Below are positions 55,883 through 64,000 of a stretch of DNA of 64,000 nucleotides, in pieces. Position numbers and translations under genes: made by a program. The number at the start of each line of letters is the position of its first letter. Within the stretch, counting starts at the first letter, position 1. The stretch is from assembly GCF_009674665.1 (NCBI RefSeq), contig NZ_WKJD01000006.1, forward strand, positions 248,001-312,000, given 5' to 3'. Under the pieces are notes generated by a model, which saw only the letters and a program-made list of their open reading frames with translations, was not told where the DNA came from and ran no database searches. This DNA is from Agromyces kandeliae (GTDB lineage: Bacteria > Actinomycetota > Actinomycetes > Actinomycetales > Microbacteriaceae).

Positions 55883-57157
55883 TCAGTCGCCGATCGCGCC
55901 GAATGCGCCGGTCACCGAGGGCAGCGGGATGCCGCGGCGCCGGCGCGCCCGGTCGAGCGCGAACGTGCCGAGGGCGAGGATGCTGCCCGAAACCGTGAGC
56001 ATGAGCCCGACCCAGACGGGGGCGACGTACCCGAGGCCCGCGGCGATGACGAGCCCGCCGAGGATGGCGCCGAGGCTGTTGCCGATGTTCAGCGCCGAGT
56101 GGTTCAGGGCGGCCGCGATCGACTGGCTGTCGCGTGCGACGTCCATGAGGCGCGCCTGGATCGTGGGCGAGAGCGCCGCCGCCGAGGCGCCGACGAGGAA
56201 GACGCCGACGGCCAGTCCGACCGGATGCTGCGCCGTGGCCCCGAGGAGGACGAGCGCGCCCGAGAGGGAGGCGAAGAACAGGTACATCGATCGCCGCACG
56301 CTCCAGTCCGCGAGGCGCCCGCCGACGACGTTGCCGATGGTCATGCCGAGGCCGAAGACGACGAGCACGATCGGCACCGCCCCGGTGGGCAGGCCGGTCA
56401 CCTCGGTCGCGAGCGGGGCGACGTAGCTGTAGACCGAGAAGAGGCCGCCGAAGCCGACGGCGCCGATCGCGAGCGCGAACCACGCCTGGGTGCGTGTGAA
56501 GATGCGGAGTTCGCGCTTCATCGTCGCCGTGGGGTCGCCCGCCTGCCACGGCACCGCGACGGCGACGGCGACGAACGTGGCCACGAAGATCCCGGCGACG
56601 GCGAGGTAGGCGATGCGCCATCCCGCCTGCTGGCCCAGCCACGTGATGAGCGGGACGCCGATGACGTTCGCGATCGTGAGCCCGGAGAGCACGAGGGCGA
56701 CGCCGCGGGCGCGCTTGCCCGGCCCCATGAGGCTCGCCGCGACGAGCGAGGCGATGCCGAAGTACGCCCCGTGCGGGAGCGCGGCGACGAAGCGCGCGGC
56801 GACGACGAGCTCGAACGTGGGCAGGAGCGCCGACGCGATCGTGCCGAGGCTGAACGCGGCGAGCAGTGCGAGCAGCAGCCGCTTGCGCGGCCACCGGGCG
56901 GCGGCCGCGGCGATGGTCGGTGCGCCGACGACGACGCCGAGCGCGTAGGCGGAGATGATCCAGCCGGCGGCGGCGTTCGCGGCATCCGTCGACTCCGCGG
57001 ACAGGCTCGGCAGCAGGTCGGCGGCCATGTCGGGCAGGAGGCCCATGGCGACGAACTCGGTCGCGCCGATGCCGAAGCCGCCCATCGCGAGCGCGAGGAG
57101 GGCGAAGCGGATGCGGGCCGGCGACGGCGTCGTCGGCCCGTTGGAGTCGGGGGTCAC
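55883..57157 (-). CDS. MFS transporter (AraJ/DHA1-like exporter)
   Basis: 424 residues with twelve membrane helices. The GGFGIGATEFVAMGLLPDMA opening is typical of AraJ/YdhP-type efflux proteins. GTG 57157 is chosen because the family starts near ARIRFALLALAMGGF and a GATGAT hexamer lies 6 nt upstream; a TTG at 57193 would add 12 residues. A 14-bp palindrome lies just upstream, so it is probably under a repressor. Substrate unknown. Confidence 0.9.
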   Translation of the reverse strand: MTPDSNGPTTPSPARIRFALLALAMGGFGIGATEFVAMGLLPDMAADLLPSLSAESTDAANAAAGWIISAYALGVVVGAPTIAAAAARWPRKRLLLALLAAFSLGTIASALLPTFELVVAARFVAALPHGAYFGIASLVAASLMGPGKRARGVALVLSGLTIANVIGVPLITWLGQQAGWRIAYLAVAGIFVATFVAVAVAVPWQAGDPTATMKRELRIFTRTQAWFALAIGAVGFGGLFSVYSYVAPLATEVTGLPTGAVPIVLVVFGLGMTIGNVVGGRLADWSVRRSMYLFFASLSGALVLLGATAQHPVGLAVGVFLVGASAAALSPTIQARLMDVARDSQSIAAALNHSALNIGNSLGAILGGLVIAAGLGYVAPVWVGLMLTVSGSILALGTFALDRARRRRGIPLPSVTGAFGAIGD

Positions 57158-57176
57158 CGTTCGATCATCGCACGGA

Positions 57177-57190
57177 TCGAATCGATTCGA
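57177..57190. promoter_or_regulatory. Operator-like palindrome upstream of the MFS gene
   Basis: TCGAATCGATTCGA is a perfect 14-bp palindrome, 20 bp upstream of the GTG and near the -35 position of its likely promoter. A TetR-, MarR- or LysR-type regulator encoded elsewhere could bind it. Confidence 0.5.
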
Positions 57191-57241
57191 CAATCCGTGG
57201 TGGCTCCCTCGATGCCGGTCCCCCGACGCCGTCGAGGCAAC

Positions 57242-57264
57242 GAGCCCGGATCTCGCGCGGGCTC
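57242..57264 (-). terminator. Terminator of the GT87-thiamine-binding unit
   Basis: GAGCCCG (57242-57248) pairs with CGGGCTC (57258-57264). It overlaps the last codon of the DUF77 gene. Confidence 0.6.
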
Positions 57265-57571
57265 AGCCGTCGTTCTCGATGGCGGCCTCGAGCCGATCGA
57301 CCTTCGCGTCCAACTCGCCCGAGTACCCGGGTCGGATGTCGGCCTTGAGCACGAGCGAGACCCGCGAGCCGTACTCGGCGACCGCGTCGCACGCGTCCCT
57401 CACGACCCGCATGACCTCGTCCCACTCCCCCTCGAGCTCGGTGAACATCGAGGTCGTGCGATTCGGCAGTCCGGATTCGCGCACGATCCGCACCGCGGCA
57501 GCCACCGCGTCGTGCACGGATCCGTCGCTCCGTCCGGTTCCACTCGGTGCGACCGAGAACGCCACCAGCAT
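57263..57571 (-). CDS. Thiamine-binding protein (DUF77/MTH1187 family)
   Basis: 102 residues: MLVAFSVAPSGTG opening, then RTTSMFTELEGEWDEVM and SLVLKADIRPG, typical of the DUF77/MTH1187-YkoF-like ferredoxin-fold proteins that form tetramers and bind thiamine or related small molecules. An AGGGAGGAA ribosome site lies 7 nt before the ATG. The gene trails the glycosyltransferase gene. Confidence 0.88.
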   Translation of the reverse strand: MLVAFSVAPSGTGRSDGSVHDAVAAAVRIVRESGLPNRTTSMFTELEGEWDEVMRVVRDACDAVAEYGSRVSLVLKADIRPGYSGELDAKVDRLEAAIENDG

Positions 57572-57614
57572 GCGAGTTCCTCCCTGGGGTCGACGGCGCC
57601 CGGGGCGCCGGAGG

Positions 57615-58886
57615 TCACGACGCCGTTCGGGGGCGCCGATCGCTCCCAGCCTGCCACACCGCGCGGACCGACCATCCGAGCAGCACGAACAGGAGCACGA
57701 CCTTGACCGTGAGCAGCAGGACGAATCCCGGGTTCGCGATGAGCAGCCACGCGTACCAATACGGGTAGACGACGTGCGTGAGCACCGCGATGGCAGCCGC
57801 GATCGACGCCGGCGTGATGAAGCGGGACCCTCCGAGCGCGATGCCGAGCACGACCGGCGCCGCGAGCCACGTGACGAACTGCGGCGACCCCACCTTGTTC
57901 GCGAGGATGAGGACGACGGTGAACGCGACCGCGAGCGGTGGCAGCAGGGCGCCGACGTGCGCGCCGCGGCGCGCCGACCGCACCCCCGCCGCGAGCACGG
58001 CGGCGAGGCCCAGCACCATGAGCGGAGTGGTGGTCGCGGCCGCGACATCCGCACCCGGACCCTCGATCTGGAAGGTGAGGATGTCCTGGTCGTACACGAT
58101 GGTCGCCGCGTCGGTCCCGGCGACGATCCACCACAGCCAGATCACCGCGAGCGGCGCCTCGATCTGCAGGCCGCGCCCGGCCTGCTCGGCGACGAAGCCG
58201 AGCGCGTTCGCGCCCGATCCGGCGATCAGGCTCACCCCGAGGATCCCGATCGACAGCGTCGCGGCGACCGTGAACACGTCGAATCGGCGCCGGAGCGCCA
58301 CGAGCATCGCCGCGACGAGCGCGGCCGGCCACACCTTGATCCACGTCGCGACGGTGACGAGCACCGCGGCCACGCGGGGCCGCCCCGCCGCCCAGAGCAG
58401 GCCGACGAGCGCGAACGGCACGGTCACGGCATCGATGCGGCCGAGCGCGATCGGACCGAGTGCCGCGAGGAAGCCCAGCCACCACCAGGCCGCCGCCCGG
58501 CGTCGCCGGGAGACGAACCCCCGACCGAGCAGCACCGAGAAGGCGATCGCGTCGAGGACGGTCACCATGCCGAGCCAGGTCACCCCGTACCAGGCCGACC
58601 CGAACGCGAGCGCGGCCGTCATGGGCGCGAACGCGAGGATCGGGTACACCCAGGGCGAGTCGATGCCCATGCGCAGGAAACCCTGCTGCGCGGTCTCGGC
58701 CCAGACCCGGTACACCGCGGTGACGTCGCCGAGGGGCCATCCGGGCGCGAACAGGTTCAGCAGTGCGAGCCCGAGATGCACCGCCCCGAACGCGACCCAG
58801 AGGGCGGCGCGCCCGCCGAGGCGCGAGGGAATCCGACGCGGGCCCCCCGGCCGGTGCCCCGCGACATCGGTGCCGGACTCCGCCAT
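57615..58886 (-). CDS. GT87-like membrane glycosyltransferase (mannosyltransferase family)
   Basis: 423 residues with about eleven membrane helices. After the first helix lies a YRVWAETAQQGF segment and GIDSPWVYP, a pattern of GT-C enzymes of family 87 that use polyprenyl-phosphate mannose. The probable role is lipoglycan or wall glycan assembly. TAGGCT lies 8 nt before the ATG. The acceptor is unknown. Confidence 0.82.
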   Translation of the reverse strand: MAESGTDVAGHRPGGPRRIPSRLGGRAALWVAFGAVHLGLALLNLFAPGWPLGDVTAVYRVWAETAQQGFLRMGIDSPWVYPILAFAPMTAALAFGSAWYGVTWLGMVTVLDAIAFSVLLGRGFVSRRRRAAAWWWLGFLAALGPIALGRIDAVTVPFALVGLLWAAGRPRVAAVLVTVATWIKVWPAALVAAMLVALRRRFDVFTVAATLSIGILGVSLIAGSGANALGFVAEQAGRGLQIEAPLAVIWLWWIVAGTDAATIVYDQDILTFQIEGPGADVAAATTTPLMVLGLAAVLAAGVRSARRGAHVGALLPPLAVAFTVVLILANKVGSPQFVTWLAAPVVLGIALGGSRFITPASIAAAIAVLTHVVYPYWYAWLLIANPGFVLLLTVKVVLLFVLLGWSVRAVWQAGSDRRPRTAS

Positions 58887-58923
58887 GGCATCCGAGCCTA
58901 GCCGCGCGAGCGGCGGGACCGGC

Positions 58924-59775
58924 TCACCGACGGAGCAGGCCGCCGACGACGGCGGGCACCGCGTGCGCCACGTCGAGCGCGGTCACCGGGCCGCCGTCCC
59001 AGGCCTCGCTCGCGCGCCGCGCCGCCTCCGAGTGGACGAGGGCCGCCGTCGCGGCGAGATGCGTGATCGCCGCGGCATCGCGCGCGAGACGCTCGTGGTG
59101 CGTGGCCGCGAGTGCGCCGATGATGCCGCCGAGGACGTCACCGGTGCCGGCACTCGCGAGCCAGTGCGTCGACGCGGTCACGGTGAGCCGGGTCCCGTCG
59201 GGATCGCACACGTGCGTGACGGCCCCCTTCAGCAGGACCGCGACCTGGAGTTGGTGAGCCGTGCGCTCGGCCCATCCGGGCGGATCGGCGTCGATCTCCT
59301 CGACGGTGCACGGGGTCTCCCGGTCGTGCAGCAGCCGGGCGAGCTCGCGGCTGTGCGGCGTGATCACGGTCGGCCCCGTGTGCGACCCGACGAGGTCGAG
59401 CCCGCCGGCATCGAGGACGCAGGGCAGCCCCGACGCCAGCGCATGCTGGAGTTCGCCTGCGAGCCTGAACGAGCGGTTCGTCGAGTCCATGCCCGAGCCG
59501 AGCAGCCACGCCTGCACGCGTCCCGCCACGGCGACCGTCTCGGGTCGGGCGGCGAGCACCGCCTGGCGCACGGGCCGCGGGCCCGTGAAGCGCACCATGC
59601 CGACTCCGGCGCGGTGGGCGGCCTCCACCCCGAGCACGGCCGCACCGGGATAGTCGGCCGAGCCGGTGATGACCCCGAGGACGCCCCGGCGGTACTTGTC
59701 GTCGTCCGCGCCCGGCTCGCTCAGCCAGTCGGATGCGTCGTCGGCGGTCCATTCGCGCCACGTGCCGGTTGCCAT
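58924..59775 (-). CDS. ADP-dependent NAD(P)H-hydrate dehydratase
   Basis: 283 residues, YjeF C-terminal (CARKD) domain only; no epimerase domain is fused. It repairs hydrated NADH/NADPH. Signatures: GSADYPGAAVLGVEAAHRAG, the nucleotide loop and STHWLASAGTGDVLGGIIG with the catalytic Asp. The ATG at 59775 is 7 nt from TATCGT on its own strand, so it is leaderless and divergent from the HAD gene. Confidence 0.92.
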   Translation of the reverse strand: MATGTWREWTADDASDWLSEPGADDDKYRRGVLGVITGSADYPGAAVLGVEAAHRAGVGMVRFTGPRPVRQAVLAARPETVAVAGRVQAWLLGSGMDSTNRSFRLAGELQHALASGLPCVLDAGGLDLVGSHTGPTVITPHSRELARLLHDRETPCTVEEIDADPPGWAERTAHQLQVAVLLKGAVTHVCDPDGTRLTVTASTHWLASAGTGDVLGGIIGALAATHHERLARDAAAITHLAATAALVHSEAARRASEAWDGGPVTALDVAHAVPAVVGGLLRR

Positions 59776-59782
59776 GCTCCCA

Positions 59783-59792
59783 ACGATAGGTT
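59783..59792. promoter_or_regulatory. Overlapping divergent -10 elements
   Basis: Minus TATCGT (59788-59783) serves the dehydratase ATG at 59775 and plus TAGGTT (59787-59792) serves the HAD ATG at 59800. Each is followed by 7 nt and then the start codon. The two hexamers share two bases, so they are mutually exclusive. Confidence 0.6.
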
Positions 59793-59799
59793 GATGGGC

Positions 59800-60444
59800 A
59801 TGCCTGCGACCATTCCCGCGCCGATCGCCCTGTCGCCCCGAGTGGTGGTCTTCGACTACGGCGAGGTGATCTCGCGTTCGCCCTCCGAGGCCGATCGCGC
59901 CGCGCTCCTCACGCGGGCGGGCATCGCTGGCGACGGCGCCGAGGCGTTCTGGACCGCCTACTGGGCTCATCGCGACGAGCTCGACCGCGGGACGCTCGCG
60001 ATCGCCGACTACTGGGCGAGGGTGGCGGACGACCTCGGCGCGGAGTGGACCGAGGTGGACCGCCACGAGCTCTGGGCGATCGACCACCGCGGCTGGCTCA
60101 GCGTGGACCCCGCGACGCTCCGCATCCTGCACGCGCTCCGCGCCGGCGGGACGCGCCTCGCCCTGCTCTCGAACGCCGGGGCCGACTTCGGCGGCTGGCT
60201 GCGCCACGGCTCGTTCGCGCCGCTCTTCGACGCCGTGTTCGTGAGCGGCGAGCTCGGCATGGTCAAGCCCGAGGGCGAGATCTTCCGGCTGGTGATGCGC
60301 GAGCTCCGCATCGCGCCCGAACAGCTGCTCTTCGTGGACAACAAGTCCGTGAACGTCGACGGCGCGACGGCGGTCGGCGGCACCGGGCACGTGTTCACGG
60401 GTGCCGTCGGCCTCGAGTCGTGGCTCCGGGGACTCGCCGCATGA
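59800..60444 (+). CDS. HAD-superfamily hydrolase (YihX-like)
   Basis: 214 residues. Motif I is VVFDYGEVIS (one Asp, then Gly, as in YihX-type phosphatases), motif II in LALLSNAGAD, motif III Lys in GMVKPEGEIF and motif IV in LLFVDNKSVNVDGA. The second motif IV Asp seems replaced by Asn, so strong phosphatase activity is uncertain. ATG 59800 is preferred over 59794 by promoter spacing. It overlaps the OYE gene by four bases. Confidence 0.88.
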   Translation: MPATIPAPIALSPRVVVFDYGEVISRSPSEADRAALLTRAGIAGDGAEAFWTAYWAHRDELDRGTLAIADYWARVADDLGAEWTEVDRHELWAIDHRGWLSVDPATLRILHALRAGGTRLALLSNAGADFGGWLRHGSFAPLFDAVFVSGELGMVKPEGEIFRLVMRELRIAPEQLLFVDNKSVNVDGATAVGGTGHVFTGAVGLESWLRGLAA

Positions 60445-61577
60445 TCCGCGACGACCGGGTCGCCGCCGTCGAGCACGACGGCACCCCGGCCCTCTTCCGC
60501 CCGATCCGCATCAGGGGTCTCGAGATCCGCAACCGGATCTGGGTGCCGCCGCTCTGCCAGTACTCGGTGACCGAGCGCGACGGCGTCCCGCACGACTGGC
60601 ACCTCGTGCACCTCGGCTCCATGGCGGCCGGGGGCGCCGGACTGGTCATCGCCGAGGCGACCGCGGTGAGTCCCGACGGGCGCATCTCGGACTACGACAC
60701 CGGCATCTGGAACGACGCCCAGGCGGACGCGTGGGCGCGCATCACCCGGTTCCTCCGATCGCAGGGTGCCGCCTCGGGGATCCAGCTCGCGCACGCCGGC
60801 CGCAAGGCCTCGGTGTGGCCGGAGACCGTGGACCGGCGGGGCTCCCAGCCGATCGAGGAAGGCGGCTGGACCACCGTGGCTCCATCGCCGATCGCGTTCG
60901 ACGGCCTGCGGGCGCCGGTGGCGCTCGACGAGGCGGGCATCCGCGGCGTGATCGAGGACTTCCGGGCGGCCGCTCGGCGCGCGGTCGAGGCGGGCTTCGA
61001 CGTCGTCGAGGTCCACGCCGCGCACGGCTACCTGGTGCACCAGTTCCTGTCACCGCTCTCGAACCTCCGAGGCGACGACTGGGGCGGCGACCTCCGCGGC
61101 CGGGCACGACTGCTCCTGGAGATCGTGCGCGCGGTGCGCGCCGAGATCGGCGAGCGGATGCCCATGTTCGTGCGCTTCTCCGCGACCGACTGGGCACCGG
61201 GCGGATGGGACGAGGAGCAGACCTCCACCGTGGCCGGATGGGCCGCGGAGGCGGGCGCCGACTTCTTCGACATCTCGACCGGAGGGCTCGTCCGCGACGT
61301 GCGCATCCCGGTCGGCCCGGCCTACCAGGCCGCGCACGCGGAGTTCGTCCGCGGGCGGGCCGGCGTGTCGGTCTCGGCCGTGGGACGGATCACGACGCCC
61401 GAGCAGGCCGAGCGCCTCGTGGCATCCGGCGCCGCCGACGCCGTCATGTTCGGCAAGGCGATGATGCGCGACCCGCACCTCGCGCTGCGCGCCGCGAACG
61501 AACTCGGCGCGAGCGCGTCGGTCTGGCCGCCGCAGTACCGCCGGGCGAGGCCGGAGGTCAACGACGGCGAGTTCTGA
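60441..61577 (+). CDS. NADH:flavin oxidoreductase (Old Yellow Enzyme, YqjM-like)
   Basis: 378 residues of the classical OYE barrel. WVPPLCQYS at the start holds a Cys typical of the YqjM subgroup, HAGRKAS and VEVHAAHGYLVHQFLSPLSN (cited in parts) form the flavin and substrate site, and GKAMMRDPHLALRAANELG closes it. It would reduce activated C=C bonds with NAD(P)H. ATGA overlap with the HAD gene. It ends 36 nt from the convergent VOC gene. Confidence 0.94.
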   Translation: MIRDDRVAAVEHDGTPALFRPIRIRGLEIRNRIWVPPLCQYSVTERDGVPHDWHLVHLGSMAAGGAGLVIAEATAVSPDGRISDYDTGIWNDAQADAWARITRFLRSQGAASGIQLAHAGRKASVWPETVDRRGSQPIEEGGWTTVAPSPIAFDGLRAPVALDEAGIRGVIEDFRAAARRAVEAGFDVVEVHAAHGYLVHQFLSPLSNLRGDDWGGDLRGRARLLLEIVRAVRAEIGERMPMFVRFSATDWAPGGWDEEQTSTVAGWAAEAGADFFDISTGGLVRDVRIPVGPAYQAAHAEFVRGRAGVSVSAVGRITTPEQAERLVASGAADAVMFGKAMMRDPHLALRAANELGASASVWPPQYRRARPEVNDGEF

Positions 61578-61613
61578 GGCGCTCGAGTCCGGGCGCCGGG
61601 CGCGTGGCGGAGG

Positions 61614-62036
61614 TCAGGCGGACGCCGCGGCGAGCATCTCCCTCGCCTGATCGAGCGAGACGGCGGTCGGCTGCGCGATCGAGAGGATGTTGCCCTCGCT
61701 GTCGTCGAACCAGGCTCCGCGCTCGCCCTCCTGTTCCACCACGCCGTTCTCGGTCTTGAGGCCCGGCATGTCGTAGTCGTGGAACACGACGCCCTTGGAC
61801 CGGAGCTCGGCCATGTCGCGGTCGAGGTCGTCGGTCATGATGGCGAGCGCCGTGGCGCGATTCGTGCCGGCGAACTCGGACTCGTACACGAGCACGCCGA
61901 CGCCGCCCACGACGTACGTCGCGCCGCCCATGTCGGTCGACACCGGATCAAGGCCGAAGACATCGTGCCAGAACCGCTGCGCCCGTTCGAGGTCGGACGC
62001 TGCGAGCACGGCCATCGTCATCGAGTTCTCAAACAT
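61614..62036 (-). CDS. VOC (glyoxalase/bleomycin-resistance fold) protein
   Basis: 140 residues, two beta-alpha-beta-beta-beta modules: MAVLAASDLERAQRFWHDVFG first, then VVFHDYDMPGLKTENGVVEQEGERG and WFDDSEGNILSIAQ. These folds bind metal or small molecules; the role is open. GAGG lies 7 nt before the ATG. Confidence 0.9.
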   Translation of the reverse strand: MFENSMTMAVLAASDLERAQRFWHDVFGLDPVSTDMGGATYVVGGVGVLVYESEFAGTNRATALAIMTDDLDRDMAELRSKGVVFHDYDMPGLKTENGVVEQEGERGAWFDDSEGNILSIAQPTAVSLDQAREMLAAASA

Positions 62037-62094
62037 GAGACCACCTCATCTCTCGGAGACGCTGCGAGTCTACGCCGACCGGGTCGCGCCCGCG

Positions 62095-63132
62095 TCACCC
62101 CCTCCGGGTGGCATCCTGCACCTCGCCGACGAGTTCTTCGATGATGTCCTCGAGGAAGATGACGCCGGTCGTCCGCCCCTGCTCGTCGAACGCACGCGCC
62201 AGGTGCGTCCCGAGTCGGCGCATGCTGGCGAGCGCGTCCTCGAGATCGGTGCCGTCGAAGATCGAGACCACCCTGCGAACGCGCTTGGCGGGGATCGGAT
62301 CATCGAACTCGTCGTCGTCGAGGTCGATGACGTCCTTCAGGTGGACGTACCCGACCGGCTCGCCGTCTCCGCCGGCGAGCACGTAGCGCGAGAAGCCGCG
62401 CCGCGCGACCGCGCGCTCGACGTCGGCGGGCGCGGCATCCGCCGGCAGGCAGACCAGCTCGTCCATCGGCACGGCGATGTCGCGCACCTTCTTGGTCGTG
62501 AACTCGAACGCCGCCGTCAGCGTCCCGCTCGCATCCACCAGGACGCCCTCGCGCCGCGACTGCACGACGATCGTCTGGACCTCCTCGAGCGTGAACGTCG
62601 AGGTCGCCTCGCTCTTGGGCTGCACGCCGAAGAGCCGGAGCACGCCGTTGGCGGTCGCGTTCAGCGCGACGATGACGGGCCGGAAGATCCGGGCGGTGAA
62701 CACCAGCGGCGGGGCGAGGAGGAGCACCGCACGATCCGGCAGCGAGAACGACAGGTTCTTCGGCACCATCTCGCCGAGGACCACGTGCAGGTACGAGACC
62801 AGCAGGAGCGCGATCACGAACGCGATCGTCGACACCACCTCGGGCGACCACCCGGTCAGCTCGAGTGGGACCTCGAGCAGGTGGTGGATCGCGGGCTCCG
62901 ACACCGTGAGGATCAGCAGCGAGCAGATCGTGATGCCGAGCTGGCTCATCGCGAGCATGAGCGTCGCGTGCTCCATCGCCCACAGCGCGGTCTTCGCACT
63001 GCGGCTCCCCTGCTCGGCGAGCGGTTCGATCTGCGAGCGGCGCGCGGAGATGACCGCGAACTCGGCGCCCACGAAGAACGCGTTGCCGAGCAGCAGCACG
63101 AACAGCCAGGCCAGTCCCGCCCAGTCGCTCAT
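62095..63132 (-). CDS. CNNM/CorC-type membrane protein without C-terminal domain
   Basis: 345 residues. DUF21 membrane domain (about 1-190, three to four helices, MSQLGITICSLLILTVSEPA and HVVLGEMVPKNLSFSLP) and a CBS pair (about 205-335). The usual CorC_HlyC domain is absent; the protein ends right after the second CBS (EDIIEELVGEVQDATRRG). It is often called hemolysin, but the family handles Mg2+/divalent cations. It overlaps its larger paralogue by four bases. Confidence 0.92.
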   Translation of the reverse strand: MSDWAGLAWLFVLLLGNAFFVGAEFAVISARRSQIEPLAEQGSRSAKTALWAMEHATLMLAMSQLGITICSLLILTVSEPAIHHLLEVPLELTGWSPEVVSTIAFVIALLLVSYLHVVLGEMVPKNLSFSLPDRAVLLLAPPLVFTARIFRPVIVALNATANGVLRLFGVQPKSEATSTFTLEEVQTIVVQSRREGVLVDASGTLTAAFEFTTKKVRDIAVPMDELVCLPADAAPADVERAVARRGFSRYVLAGGDGEPVGYVHLKDVIDLDDDEFDDPIPAKRVRRVVSIFDGTDLEDALASMRRLGTHLARAFDEQGRTTGVIFLEDIIEELVGEVQDATRRG

Positions 63133-64000
63133 CGGCCCGCCTCCCTCGCGTCGTCGCCGACGACGGCGGCCTCCCGGGCGGCATCCGCCTGGGTCGGCAC
63201 CGTCGCGGGCGAGAACTGGATCCGGTCGATGCGACGCCCGTCGAGCCGCTGCACGCGGAACGTGCCGCCTTCGACCTCGACCTCGTCGCCGACGACCGGC
63301 AGCCGCCCGAGCGTCGCCATCACGTACCCGGCGACCGTCTCGTACGCGCCGTCCTCCGGCACGCGGATGCCGGTGCGGTCGAGCAGCTCGTCAGGTCGCA
63401 GGATCCCGGGGAAGCTGACGAACTCGCCCCGTCGGACCACCCCCGCCCGCGTGCGGTCGTGCTCGTCGGAGACTTCGCCGACGAGCTCCTCCACGAGGTC
63501 CTCGAGCGTCGCGACGCCGGCCGTGCCGCCGTACTCGTCGACCACGACGGCCATCTGGTAGCCGCGACCGCGGAGCTCGCCGAGGAGCGCGTCGAGCTTG
63601 ATCGTCTCCGGGACGCGGAGCGCGTCGGACTGCAGCGCCGACGCCGGCACGACGTCCCGCTTCTCGCGGGGCACGGCGACCGCCTGCTTGACGTGCACGA
63701 TGCCCACGACGTCGTCGAGGTCCTCGTCGTACACGGGGAAGCGGCTGAACCCGGTCTGCCGCGCCAGCTCGAGCACGGCCTCCGCCGGTTCGGTGCGCTG
63801 CACCGCGGCGACTCGCGGACGCGGCGTCATGACGTCGGAGGCGTCGTGCTCGGAGAAGCGCAGCGTGCGCCCGAGCAGCGTCGCGGTGTCCTGCTCGAGC
63901 AGGCCGGCGCTCGCCGACCGCCGCACGAGGCTCGAGAGCTCCTCCGCCGAGCGGGCGCCGGAGAGCTCCTCCTTCGGCTCGATGCCGACGAGGCGCAGCA
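63129..64000 (-). CDS. CNNM/CorC-type membrane protein, N-terminus outside window
   Basis: Partial: the reading frame is open at 64000, so the DUF21 membrane part lies outside. About 290 residues are seen: the end of the linker, two CBS motifs, and the CorC_HlyC domain with RRGEFVSFPGILRPDELL, then the LPVVGDEVEVEGGTFRVQRL motif. It is the larger paralogue of the gene downstream, and the two form an operon with a four-base overlap. Confidence 0.92.
   Translation of the reverse strand, partial: LRLVGIEPKEELSGARSAEELSSLVRRSASAGLLEQDTATLLGRTLRFSEHDASDVMTPRPRVAAVQRTEPAEAVLELARQTGFSRFPVYDEDLDDVVGIVHVKQAVAVPREKRDVVPASALQSDALRVPETIKLDALLGELRGRGYQMAVVVDEYGGTAGVATLEDLVEELVGEVSDEHDRTRAGVVRRGEFVSFPGILRPDELLDRTGIRVPEDGAYETVAGYVMATLGRLPVVGDEVEVEGGTFRVQRLDGRRIDRIQFSPATVPTQADAAREAAVVGDDAREAGR

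Overview
The window is chromosomal DNA from a high-GC actinobacterium, most likely Microbacteriaceae (Agromyces-like). The reasons are the strong G/C third-position bias, the conserved block argS-(DUF2993)-lysA-hom-thrC-thrB / rho-prfA ... prmC-ywlC-wecA-atpBEFHAGDC, the Rho protein with a long acidic/Arg-Gly N-terminal insertion, DtxR/IdeR-type iron boxes, and many start codons that sit 6-7 nt after a -10 hexamer (leaderless genes). I see no transposase, integrase, phage gene or CRISPR array. Gene density is very high and the longest gene-free stretches are about 180-270 bases.

Layout. 0.2-2.1 kb: Lrp regulator plus class III aminotransferase. 2.2-5.6 kb: DUF4192 protein, alkylation-repair pair ogt-tag, then (minus strand) yaaA and a P-loop kinase-like gene trailing the ATP synthase operon. 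6.1-13.1 kb: complete F1Fo ATP synthase operon (minus strand). 13.4-17.0 kb: AtpI-like protein, WecA-type transferase, threonylcarbamoyl-AMP synthase and prmC (minus). 17.1-18.7 kb: cysK-cysE (plus), which lies between prmC and prfA. 18.7-29.7 kb: prfA, rho, thrB, thrC, hom, lysA, a DUF2993 protein and argS (minus). 29.7-37.1 kb (plus): lipoprotein, tRNA-Arg(CCG), TPM-domain coiled-coil protein with PspA, membrane J-domain protein, arginase-family protein, FAD disulfide oxidoreductase and a small HExxH protein.

37.2-42.3 kb is an iron-siderophore uptake locus: substrate-binding lipoprotein under its own iron box, and SIP reductase-permease-permease-ATPase under a second box. 42.4-49.9 kb carries amidase, membrane protein, GNAT acetyltransferase, an xpt-like/S51 peptidase/ung operon, K+ channel, SDR and acyltransferase. 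50-52.6 kb is the methionine pair metY-metX. 52.7-55.9 kb is a histidine kinase-membrane protein-response regulator tricistron. 55.9-64 kb has an MFS exporter, thiamine-binding protein, GT87 mannosyltransferase-like protein, NAD(P)HX dehydratase divergent from a HAD phosphatase, an OYE-family reductase, a VOC protein and two CNNM/CorC-type membrane proteins, the last cut by the window end.

The most unusual signal is not a gene. The octamer CGGATGCC/GGCATCCG is dispersed through the whole window (43 hand-counted copies against roughly five expected from base composition). It often forces rare codons (GAT for Asp, GCA for Ala) and is also found in intergenic hairpins. Other points of interest are overlapping divergent leaderless promoters, intercistronic hairpins flanking atpA, an iron box that covers a start codon, and a possible CTG start for atpB.
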